In this document: one piece after another, positions 14,825 through 22,261 of the stretch
How the letters are laid out: the number at the start of each line of letters is the position of its first letter
Position numbering within the stretch: position 1 is the stretch's first letter
Origin: UBA12202 sp049595035
GTDB lineage: Bacteria; Pseudomonadota; Alphaproteobacteria; Puniceispirillales; UBA1172
Assembly: GCA_049595035.1 (NCBI GenBank)
Contig: JBMYKD010000021.1
Location: 1-31,281, forward strand
Direction: 5' to 3'
Length of the DNA stretch: 31,281 nucleotides
Program-made: the position numbers and the translations under genes
Notes under the pieces: generated by a model
Seen by the model: the letters and a program-made list of their open reading frames with translations, nothing else
Told to the model about the DNA's origin: nothing
Database searches by the model: none

Positions 14825-15739
14825 TCAATCATGCATAAGATGTTCCTGTTCTTTCAGTATCTTGATCAGCGCATCAACATGCTGTTCTGACAGGTGAAAC
14901 TCCCGCCGCAATTTTTCAATTTTCATCAGTTCATCTTCAGACAAGACACCATCGCTTAACGCAGATGCAATTTCAGCCTCAATAATGATTTTACGTTGTG
15001 ACATCTGGTTTGAAAAAGCCGACGCAACAATACCGGTAAGCAACGCTACCACACAAACACCCATCAATGCGGTTATTGCCCCGATCACCTGACCTATCGG
15101 AGTCACTGGCGACACATCACCATATCCTACGGTTGTCAGGGTGATGAGTGACCACCACATGGTTTGCGGTATAGATGAAAATTTATCCGGCTGAGCTTCA
15201 TGTTCAACAATATACATCATTGCACTGGACATAAATAAAGCAATCAGAAACAGATAACTGGCCGCGCCGAATGATCCCAATTCTGACCGGATAGCCGAAA
15301 TCAGGTCTTCAAGAGCTGATGAATAATGTGAAATTTTAAATAATCTGATCAATCGTAATGCCCGCAGCCAGCGCAAATCCACCTGCCCCATAATCAATGG
15401 CAGAATGCTTGGCAGAATAGCAATAAGATCAATCAAACCGGTAAAACTGAAAATATAATTCAGCCGCCGCCCTAATGGCGTGCGATAACCACAAGCTTCA
15501 TTCGCCCCGCTTGCCCAGATGCGTAACAGATATTCTGTTCCGAAAATAAACACCGAAACCATTTCAAATATAAAAAAGGCGCTTTCATAAGCATCGCCGA
15601 TATGAGTGACTGATTCTAGGCAGATCGCGATAACATTTAAAATAATCAGTGTTCCCAGCAAGCGGTCAACCATCTGACTCTTTTGATCTCCCTTGCTTCC
15701 TCTTTCGAGAATCTGAAGCATTCGTGCTTGCGAAATCAT
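14825..15739 (-). CDS. Voltage-gated potassium channel (Kv type, six membrane helices)
   Basis: 304 residues. Membrane helices S1-S6 are visible. S4 carries regularly spaced positive charges (DLRWLRALRLIRLFKIS), the mark of a voltage sensor. The pore has the K+ filter TVGYGD at residues 203-208 after 'TMWWSLITLT', and S6 follows. The cytoplasmic tail (about 250-304) is a short charged helix pair, including 'LSDGVLSEDELMKIEKLRRE', somewhat TerB/EF-hand-like; it has no cyclic-nucleotide-binding domain. Such a domain instead occurs as two separate genes immediately downstream on the same strand. The 98-aa gene lies 63 bp upstream. Confidence 0.92.
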   Translation of the reverse strand: MISQARMLQILERGSKGDQKSQMVDRLLGTLIILNVIAICLESVTHIGDAYESAFFIFEMVSVFIFGTEYLLRIWASGANEACGYRTPLGRRLNYIFSFTGLIDLIAILPSILPLIMGQVDLRWLRALRLIRLFKISHYSSALEDLISAIRSELGSFGAASYLFLIALFMSSAMMYIVEHEAQPDKFSSIPQTMWWSLITLTTVGYGDVSPVTPIGQVIGAITALMGVCVVALLTGIVASAFSNQMSQRKIIIEAEIASALSDGVLSEDELMKIEKLRREFHLSEQHVDALIKILKEQEHLMHD

Positions 15740-15802
15740 ACCTAGGCCACCCTTAAATCAAATGCACTAAATAAGGGAGTATACGGCGAAAGCCTCTGGT
15801 CT

Positions 15803-16099
15803 TCAATCCGAAGAAAATTGCTGGGCAATATCCATGTTTTCAATGCATCGTTTGGCAAAATCGATCGTATAAGCACGGCCATATAACTGCGTCATGCGCA
15901 TGATACCAAAACGCGCTGATGCCAGCGCAACAGCATTCGGGTCACGGCGGATACCGGCAATCATGTGAAGCAGTTCTTCAATATTATCCCTGATGCTTTC
16001 CAGACGGCGGATTTCATCATCGCTGAGCGCACCATTATCATCATCCACCATTTTGTGCATCTTGGGACATTGTTTTTGCAGATATATGACTTCACCCAT
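15803..16099 (-). CDS. Small helical protein of unknown function
   Basis: 98 residues, not recognised. Mostly helical, no signal peptide or membrane segment, with a 'DDDNGALSDDEIRRLESIRDNIEEL' helix that resembles the acidic 'DGVLSEDEL' element in the tail of the neighbouring K+ channel. Three Cys. It starts the leftward run that includes the channel and the two CNB-fold genes (63 bp to the channel start), so co-transcription is likely. Divergent from the transglycosylase gene. Confidence 0.65.
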   Translation of the reverse strand: MGEVIYLQKQCPKMHKMVDDDNGALSDDEIRRLESIRDNIEELLHMIAGIRRDPNAVALASARFGIMRMTQLYGRAYTIDFAKRCIENMDIAQQFSSD

Positions 16100-16190
16100 T
16101 GGATTACCTGTCTTTTCATAAATTATTTGGTGGTAATCATCTAAACGACAAAATCGTACAATTTGTTAATCCGGCATAACCCAACATAGC

Positions 16191-16206
16191 TGGCACGGGA
16201 ATTGCT
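16191..16206 (+). promoter_or_regulatory. Sigma-54 promoter of the transglycosylase-like gene
   Basis: TGGCACGGGAATTGCT is a full match to TGGCACG-N4-TTGCW, the best in the window. Predicted start near 16217, directly before the first possible ATG at 16218. Confidence 0.8.
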
Positions 16207-16217
16207 GTCTGCCATAT

Positions 16218-17135
16218 ATGTTAGTATTTGTTAAAATTAAAAAATGTTTTTCGGCCATGCTTGCGACCAGTGTTGCCATCGGTCTGATGACGCATCCTGC
16301 CATGGGGCAGAATAACATTCCTCTTGAAAACAATATTGGTCATGATCATCTGAGCCGCGATGAAAACTGTGAAGACATTACCAGTATCGTCGAAAAAACC
16401 TTTGCCATGCCAGAAGGAATCCTGACCGCAATAACCCGTATCGAAGCCGGACGTGTAACCGATGATGGTACGCGGGAAGGATGGCCATGGACAATCAATC
16501 ACGCGGGAAAGGGGCTATTTTTCGATAGCAAGGAAGACATGCTGGCATATGCTGAAAACCAGCTGGTCGATGGTGATCAGAATATGGATATAGGCTGCAT
16601 GCAGATCAGCCATTACTGGCATGGTGATAACTTTATTGATCTGGATGAAATGGGTGATCCGTTTTCTAATATTGCCTATGCAGCAGCATTTTTATCTGAT
16701 CTGGAATCTACCCACGGATCATGGGATCAGGCCATTCGGCATTATCATAACGCCAATCCGGAACAAAACACACCCTATGTCAATAAAGTCTATGCAGCAT
16801 GGGATAATCTAGGGTCTGCCCCGATAGAAATCCGTCAGACAGCAATAGCGTCTGATCATCATGACCCCGCTGGCAATACGTTGCCCAGCACGGCCAGTCT
16901 GGATGCATTCCCTGTTGATATTACTGTTCCTGATATTGTGTTGCCCGATTTACCAGCCCAGATGGAGCCAGTTTCCCCTGAACAGCCATCAGCACCCGCT
17001 GATGAGGTGGAAACCGTTACTGTCATGGCCGCATCTAAACCGGACGACCCCTTGGCGACCCTTAAGGCAAAGCAACCACATCTCAAAGGGAAATGGGATA
17101 AGGTCAAAACATTCCGTATGCTTCTAAATCCCTAG
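16218..17135 (+). CDS. Secreted lytic-transglycosylase-like (SLT) protein
   Basis: 305 residues. A signal peptide (basic start KIKK, hydrophobic core, ending PAMGQ near residue 31) leads to an SLT-like domain. It has 'MPEGILTAITRIEAGR' with a candidate catalytic Glu at 76, 'MDIGCMQISHYWHG' (the family's G-xMQI motif), and 'PFSNIAYAAAFLSDLESTHGSWDQAIRHYHN'. A Pro-rich, acidic C-terminal stretch (about 205-280) ends in a basic tail. Such enzymes cut peptidoglycan glycan strands; in alphaproteobacteria a dedicated one (SltF) opens the wall for the flagellar rod. The upstream sigma-54 site and the neighbourhood favour that role, but it is inferred. The start is uncertain: ATG 16257 is an alternative but would lose the basic part of the signal peptide. 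Confidence 0.82.
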   Translation: MLVFVKIKKCFSAMLATSVAIGLMTHPAMGQNNIPLENNIGHDHLSRDENCEDITSIVEKTFAMPEGILTAITRIEAGRVTDDGTREGWPWTINHAGKGLFFDSKEDMLAYAENQLVDGDQNMDIGCMQISHYWHGDNFIDLDEMGDPFSNIAYAAAFLSDLESTHGSWDQAIRHYHNANPEQNTPYVNKVYAAWDNLGSAPIEIRQTAIASDHHDPAGNTLPSTASLDAFPVDITVPDIVLPDLPAQMEPVSPEQPSAPADEVETVTVMAASKPDDPLATLKAKQPHLKGKWDKVKTFRMLLNP

Positions 17136-17160
17136 ATAACGTGATAACCACATGTCACAA

Positions 17161-17187
17161 AAGAAAAAACCGGAATAAATCCGGTTT
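17161..17187 (-). terminator. Rho-independent terminator, minus-strand orientation
   Basis: AAACCGGA (17167-17174) and TCCGGTTT (17180-17187) form an 8-bp stem with a 5-base loop. On the minus strand it is followed by a T-rich run (TTTTTTCTT counting the stem end). It suits a leftward gene ending at 17276; the plus-strand side has few T residues. Confidence 0.6.
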
Positions 17188-17275
17188 GAGGGGGAGATTA
17201 TCATGCGTATAATTATAAACGACCTGATAAAAAATTGTTTAGCCATACCGCCTGAAAACAGTGTCCAGATAAGGT

Positions 17276-17395
17276 TTAATCCTGTTGATCCATTTTGGTC
17301 TGATTAAGAGCATCAAGGACAGCAATGAGTTTCTGATCACGTTCATTTGCAAGATCGGAAAATGATCTGCCCTTTTCTTCGACCTGCAATCCATA
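17276..17395 (-). pseudogene. Probable 3' remnant of an unidentified leftward gene
   Basis: About 40 codons ending at 17276 read as ordinary protein ('LQVEEKGRSFSDLANERDQKLIAVLDALNQTKMDQQ'), and a minus-strand terminator lies 90 bp beyond. Upstream of about 17395 the same frame becomes Pro/Leu-rich and runs antisense to the permease remnant, as if the 5' part had been lost. It could instead be a small intact gene starting at 17497. No family recognised. Confidence 0.35.
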
Positions 17396-17562
17396 TAGCG
17401 GTGCTGGTCGGGGCAAGGGGGCTAGCCGAACAGGTAAATATTGGCCTTCGTTCAGGTGACACAGGATTAGGCTTGACAGCAGGCCTTTCCATGGCATTTA
17501 TTGCCATTATGGCTGATCGGATCTTGCGCGCATGGGCTAATAAACTAGGGGCGGAAGACTAA
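17392..17562 (+). pseudogene. C-terminal remnant of a ProW/ChoW-type betaine/choline ABC permease
   Basis: About 56 residues, with 'IAVLVGARGLAEQVNIGLRSGDTGLGLTAGLSMAFIAIMADRILRAW', match the conserved C-terminus of glycine betaine/proline/choline ABC permeases (the '..GARGLGxxV...G..AGLxIxxLAIxxDR' region). The other five-sixths of a normal permease, including its EAA loop, are absent; the frame upstream (17347-17391) has no permease character. It lies 45 bp before betC on the same strand, where a choline-sulfate or betaine uptake gene would be expected. It is therefore read as a deletion remnant. Confidence 0.7.
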
Positions 17563-17607
17563 GCCAAAGTAGCTGTTTTCCAAGTTTACAATTTTATGAG
17601 GATCAAA

Positions 17608-19140
17608 ATGTCGAAACGGCAACCCAATATCGTCCTGATCATGGCAGATCAGCTAGCCCCGCAATTCACATCCGCCTATGGGCATCCGGTTGTGAAAACT
17701 CCACATATGGATCATCTGGCAAATCGCGGCATGCGATTTGATTCTGCTTATTGTAATGCGCCATTATGCGCTCCATCACGGTTCAGTTTTATGTCTGGCC
17801 AGCTGGTTACCCGCATTGCCGCCTATGACAATGCAAGCGAGTTTTTATCATCTATTCCAACATTTGCCCATTATTTGCGTGGTATGGGTTACCGCACCTG
17901 TCTGTCTGGAAAGATGCATTTTGTTGGCCCTGATCAGCTTCATGGCTTTGATGAACGCATTACCACGGATATCTATCCATCAGATTTTGCATGGACACCA
18001 GATTGGGAGCTAGCTGATGAACGTATCGATAAATGGTATCACAATATGGATTCTGTTCGCGAAGCAGGGGTAGCCCAGACCACATTCCAGATCGAGTATG
18101 ATGAGGAAGTTGCGTTTTTTGCACGCCGGAAATTATTCGAATATGCCGCAAATAAACAGGACCCTTTCTGTATGGTGGCCAGTTTCATTCATCCTCATGA
18201 CCCATATGTCGCGCGACCGGAATGGTGGAACCTTTATGATCATGATGCTATTGATATGCCGGAACTTACTATTCCCTTTGATCAGCAGGATGGATTTTCC
18301 CGCCGACTAATGGATGGGATTGAAGCATCAACAAAAATTCCTAATGATGATGAAATTCGTAACGCCAGACATGCCTATTATGCCAATACCAGCTATTTTG
18401 ATAGTAAGGTGGGACATATCGTCCAGACATTAGAAGAATGCGGCCAGTTAGAAAACACCATTATTATCGTCACCGCTGATCATGGTGATATGCTGGGTGA
18501 AAGAAGCCTGTGGTACAAAATGAATTTCTTTGAACATTCTGCCCGCGTACCCCTTATCATAGCCGGCCCCGGCGTTCATAACGGGGCGGTTGCCAGCCCA
18601 TGTTCTCTTGTTGATATCCTGCCTACCATGCTGGATATCGCCAGCACCGATCAGATGCCTATACCGCCATATGGCCAGCCGATCGATGGCCGATCATTAT
18701 GGCCAATGGCATCCACCGGTAAGGAAGATCATGGGGAAGCTATTGGCGAATATTGCGCCGAAATGACCGCACATCCGGTTATCATGATCCGGCGTGGAGA
18801 TTACAAATATATCTATTGTCCTAGCGATGCTCCCATGCTGTTTAATATCGCCAAAGACCCGAAAGAAACAACGAATCTGGCTGATGACCCTGATCACATT
18901 GAACTAGCACAACGTTTCGCAAAAGACATTGCCGCTGGCTGGGATATGGATAATATTCGCAATGACGTTATTGCAAAACAGAAACAGCGTCAGGCTGTTT
19001 ATCAGGCTATGCAAAGCGGCTTGCGTGCGGATTGGGATTATAATCCGCCGCGTCATGCATCAGAAGAATATGTCCGCAATCATATGGATTGGACGGAAGC
19101 TGCCGCAAAAACCCGCTTTCCACCTCTAGAACAGGATTAA
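17608..19140 (+). CDS. betC: Choline-sulfatase
   Basis: 510 residues. Hydrolyses choline-O-sulfate to choline and sulfate, feeding glycine betaine synthesis or sulfur nutrition; cytoplasmic. The N-terminal metal-binding Asp is in 'IVLIMADQLAP'. The sulfatase motif CAPSR has its Cys (converted to formylglycine) at residue 54, the same number as in Sinorhizobium BetC. Other active-site segments are 'SGKMHFVGPDQLHGFDERI', 'FIHPHDPY' and 'VTADHGDMLGERSLWYK'. The C-terminal part has the choline-sulfatase-type 'GDYKYIYCPSDAPMLFNIAKDP'. The frame opens at 17596, but GAGG before ATG 17608 and the Cys54 numbering favour the latter. No betA, betB or betI is next to it; a permease remnant precedes it. 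Confidence 0.95.
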   Translation: MSKRQPNIVLIMADQLAPQFTSAYGHPVVKTPHMDHLANRGMRFDSAYCNAPLCAPSRFSFMSGQLVTRIAAYDNASEFLSSIPTFAHYLRGMGYRTCLSGKMHFVGPDQLHGFDERITTDIYPSDFAWTPDWELADERIDKWYHNMDSVREAGVAQTTFQIEYDEEVAFFARRKLFEYAANKQDPFCMVASFIHPHDPYVARPEWWNLYDHDAIDMPELTIPFDQQDGFSRRLMDGIEASTKIPNDDEIRNARHAYYANTSYFDSKVGHIVQTLEECGQLENTIIIVTADHGDMLGERSLWYKMNFFEHSARVPLIIAGPGVHNGAVASPCSLVDILPTMLDIASTDQMPIPPYGQPIDGRSLWPMASTGKEDHGEAIGEYCAEMTAHPVIMIRRGDYKYIYCPSDAPMLFNIAKDPKETTNLADDPDHIELAQRFAKDIAAGWDMDNIRNDVIAKQKQRQAVYQAMQSGLRADWDYNPPRHASEEYVRNHMDWTEAAAKTRFPPLEQD

Positions 19141-20027
19141 TCCCGCGCTTCTGATGAAATCGCAACAAAAACACCGGTGGACAGGATACAAGCTGCCCCT
19201 GTCCACTGAAGATAGGTGAGCGTTTCATCCAGTAAAAGCATAGCCGAGAAAACAGCAAACACCACTTCTGACATCATCAGCAAAGCGACCAGTCCGGGTG
19301 ATACATACTGGCTTATGCGGAAGATCAGCATCATGGTTGGTAAAAAGATAAAAGCTGTAAGGATCGCAATGGTCAGCCCATCTATTGTCTGTGCCACTGA
19401 TGGTGGTGGTGTTCCTATCATCATGATGGCAACCAATGTTAGGGCAGACCCGAGAACATATTGCCAAAAGGTCAGGACGACAAAATCTGCATCCGGAAAT
19501 CGTCTAACCAAAACACCGCCGAATGCCCATGCAAATCCGGCAAGAAACCCCAAGGCATCTGCGCCCTGTAACATAATATTCCCTGTATTAATGCCAAGAA
19601 TAAGAACGCAACCGCTTAGCCCCATAATATTGGCAAACCAGCGTGATAAGGTGGCTTTTTCCCCCAGAAACATCATGCCAAGCACAGACCCCCAGACCGG
19701 GGTCAGATAGAATAATAATGTTGTTTTAGTGACAGAACCGATGAGTAATCCCGTGCAATATAACCCAAATCCGGCACCGATTAGCCCACCTGCCAGCAAA
19801 TAGACTGGCAAATGCTTTCTATCCTTTTGCATGCGCGGCCATGCAAAAATGAGCAATGGCACAATTGGAATACACATAAAGGCAAAGGTTGACCATAAAT
19901 CCTGATAACCTAAATTATCCAGCCAGCGCAGGGGAATCCATAATAATCCCCATATGGTTGATGAAATGAAAACAGCTAGCAATGCCTGACGCTTGGGCAG
20001 TTGTTGGGTGAACAATGTGGTTAGCAT
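19137..20027 (-). CDS. EamA/DMT-family transporter
   Basis: 296 residues from ATG 20027 (GGAAGG just upstream; the frame continues to 20090). About ten hydrophobic helices in two repeats, each with the EamA look ('ISSTIWGLLWIPLRWL', 'GFLAGFAWAFGGVLVRRF'), and the ending 'LLLDETLTYLQWTGAACILSTGVFVA'. These are metabolite/drug exporters of the inner membrane; the substrate cannot be read from sequence. It is convergent with betC, overlapping its stop by four bases. Confidence 0.88.
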   Translation of the reverse strand: MLTTLFTQQLPKRQALLAVFISSTIWGLLWIPLRWLDNLGYQDLWSTFAFMCIPIVPLLIFAWPRMQKDRKHLPVYLLAGGLIGAGFGLYCTGLLIGSVTKTTLLFYLTPVWGSVLGMMFLGEKATLSRWFANIMGLSGCVLILGINTGNIMLQGADALGFLAGFAWAFGGVLVRRFPDADFVVLTFWQYVLGSALTLVAIMMIGTPPPSVAQTIDGLTIAILTAFIFLPTMMLIFRISQYVSPGLVALLMMSEVVFAVFSAMLLLDETLTYLQWTGAACILSTGVFVAISSEARD

Positions 20028-20243
20028 TTGCCTTCCAGATACAAAAAAATTAACGCAGCAATCCCGGACGCCATTTATTAAAATTACCATATCTTACCAT
20101 GCTGGAAATTAATAGCAGAAGATATTCTGGATTTTGTCCAGCAATACGCCTGCTGATGCCGGCAAAGACAGGATGGAATTAAAGGGGCAGGTTCAGGAGT
20201 CTTGCAGGGCTGGAAAGCCGGTCAACGGACATGGCTTCAGCTA

Positions 20244-21020
20244 TTAATGACTCAGAACCTGTGAAAGGAATAGCTGTGTTCGCTCGGATTCCGGCTTGCT
20301 GAAAAAGGCTTCCGGTTCATTCTGTTCAATAATCTGGCCTTCATCCATGAAAATAACACGATCAGCAACCTTGCGGGCAAAACCCATTTCATGGGTGACA
20401 CAAATCATGGTCATTCCACTTTCGGCCAGACCAACCATCACATCCAGCACCTCTTTGATCATTTCCGGATCAAGGGCGGAAGTAGGTTCATCAAACAGCA
20501 TAATTTCTGGCTGCATACATAAGGCACGGGCAATAGCCACCCTTTGTTGCTGACCACCAGATAACTGCCCCGGGTATTTTTGCGCCTGCTCTGGAATCTT
20601 CACACGTTCCAGCAATGACATAGCCAGATCAACCGCTTCGGCGCGAGGCATTTTTTTCACCCAGGTCGGTGCCAGAATACAATTTTCAAGGATGGATAGA
20701 TGGGGAAATAAATTAAATTGCTGAAACACCATACCAACATCACGGCGGATCAGTTCAACATTATGGACATTATTATCAAGGGTCACGCCAAGAATATTAA
20801 TATCCCCACCCTGATGATGTTCCAGCGCATTTAGACAACGAATGACCGTTGATTTACCAGACCCGGACGGACCACAGATAATAATCCGTTCCCCTTTACG
20901 GACATTGAGATTAATATCACGCAAGACATGAAAATTGCCAAACCATTTATTGACGCCATTCATGCTGATAACAATGTCTTCGCTATCCTGTTTTTTCAAT
21001 TTAGCATTCTGTGTCGCCAT
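20244..21020 (-). CDS. aapP: General L-amino-acid ABC transporter, ATP-binding protein
   Basis: 258 residues. Walker A GPSGSGKST at residues 50-58, signature LSGGQQQRVAIARAL, Walker B IMLFDEPTSALD and the switch His in CVTHEMGFARKVADRVIFMDEG: the polar amino-acid (GlnQ/HisP/AapP) subfamily. It powers the AapQ/AapM permease pair encoded just upstream (29-bp gap). Last gene of aapJQMP; I see no strong terminator after it. Confidence 0.94.
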   Translation of the reverse strand: MATQNAKLKKQDSEDIVISMNGVNKWFGNFHVLRDINLNVRKGERIIICGPSGSGKSTVIRCLNALEHHQGGDINILGVTLDNNVHNVELIRRDVGMVFQQFNLFPHLSILENCILAPTWVKKMPRAEAVDLAMSLLERVKIPEQAQKYPGQLSGGQQQRVAIARALCMQPEIMLFDEPTSALDPEMIKEVLDVMVGLAESGMTMICVTHEMGFARKVADRVIFMDEGQIIEQNEPEAFFSKPESERTQLFLSQVLSH

Positions 21021-21049
21021 TTTCTTCCTCCATGAGTGGATAAGCTTTT

Positions 21050-22261
21050 CTAGCGGTTTGTTCGGTCAAGTTTGCGCTCAAGCCGCATCGAATAACGTGA
21101 CATGACAAAACAGCAAATAAAATAAAATATCGCTACTAGCAGATAAAGCGTGATAGCCTGAACAGGTGAAGACCATCCCGCATCATTAATTGCTGCCTGC
21201 GCCGCCCCCAGCAAATCAAAAAGACCAATGATGGCAACTAGCGTTGTATCCTTAAACAATCCTATAAATGTGTTTACAATACCGGGGATAACGTAAGTTA
21301 ATGCCTGCGGCAGAACAATCAGTCGCATAGATTTCCAATAACTCAGCCCCAAGGCATCTGCCGCTTCGTACTGGCCTTTATCAATAGCCTGAAGTCCACC
21401 CCTGATGACTTCTGCCATATAAGCAGAAGCAAATAACGTGACCCCGATAAGCGCTCGCAACAGATTATCAATCGTTACCCCTGTTGGCAGGAAAAGCGGC
21501 AATGCTACCGAGGCCATAAAGAGAACGGTAATTAACGGTATCCCGCGCCAGAACTCAATAAATCCGGTACATAGATACCGGATAATAGGCATGTTGGATT
21601 GCCGACCCAGTGCCAGCACCACACCAAGCGGCAATGAAGCAATAATGCCTGTCAACGCCACCACCAGCGTCACCATAACACCACCCCAGTCACGGGTATC
21701 AACAAATGGCAGACCAATCCGGTCACCCAGTCCAACCAGCATGATAAATGCGAAAACAGGGAAAATGGTCAGCATGGAAACACCGATATGCATGCGATAT
21801 GGCATCCGTTCAAACATCAGACAGACCAGCCCCGTGATCAGAACCAATCCGGTGATATTAACCCGCCAGAGTTCTTCCGCCGGATAAGCACCATATATCA
21901 GAAACTTCATCTTTGCTGTTACCAGTGGCCAACATGCCCCGTGCCATCCATCATGCTGTATGCCGCCAGCTATTTCCGTGGTACATACCACCCGTTTTAA
22001 TCCGTCAGGGTCAGACCAGACCGCTTCTATCAGGGTAAAATCAATCAATGCCCATAGAATGCTGGCCGAATAATAGAGAATGGCTAATGTCGCCACTGCC
22101 ATCAATATGGAACGAGCCGCCGCACCAAGACTACTGAAATCATTGACCAGACTAAGAATATTATGGTGAAGCCAGCCTATAACACCAGTTTCCGTTTTCG
22201 GCGGTGGTAATAGCGGCGCATCTTTCTGGCGAACATAGGCATATGAATGATCTGTTTTCAT
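21050..22261 (-). CDS. aapM: General L-amino-acid ABC transporter permease AapM
   Basis: 403 residues, the long permease form typical of Aap/Bzt systems (ordinary amino-acid permeases are about 220-240). N-terminal helices, a periplasmic loop with Cys-containing 'GLKRVVCTTEIAGGIQHDGWHGACWPLV', then the permease core with EAA loop 'EAADALGLSYWKSMRLIVLPQAL' and 'IPGIVNTFIGLFKDTTLVAIIGLFDLL'. Forms a heterodimer with AapQ. Its ATG overlaps the aapQ stop (TAATG). Confidence 0.95.
   Translation of the reverse strand: MKTDHSYAYVRQKDAPLLPPPKTETGVIGWLHHNILSLVNDFSSLGAAARSILMAVATLAILYYSASILWALIDFTLIEAVWSDPDGLKRVVCTTEIAGGIQHDGWHGACWPLVTAKMKFLIYGAYPAEELWRVNITGLVLITGLVCLMFERMPYRMHIGVSMLTIFPVFAFIMLVGLGDRIGLPFVDTRDWGGVMVTLVVALTGIIASLPLGVVLALGRQSNMPIIRYLCTGFIEFWRGIPLITVLFMASVALPLFLPTGVTIDNLLRALIGVTLFASAYMAEVIRGGLQAIDKGQYEAADALGLSYWKSMRLIVLPQALTYVIPGIVNTFIGLFKDTTLVAIIGLFDLLGAAQAAINDAGWSSPVQAITLYLLVAIFYFICCFVMSRYSMRLERKLDRTNR

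Noticed and set aside
19216..19710. 164-aa plus-strand open frame over the EamA gene
   Set aside because: Antisense to a convincing ten-helix transporter; composition is that of a shadow frame.
20127..20141. CTGGA/TCCAG hairpin as terminator of the aap operon
   Set aside because: Five-bp stem with no T run on either strand and more than 100 bp past aapP.
21438..21887. 149-aa plus-strand open frame over aapM
   Set aside because: Antisense to conserved aapM sequence.
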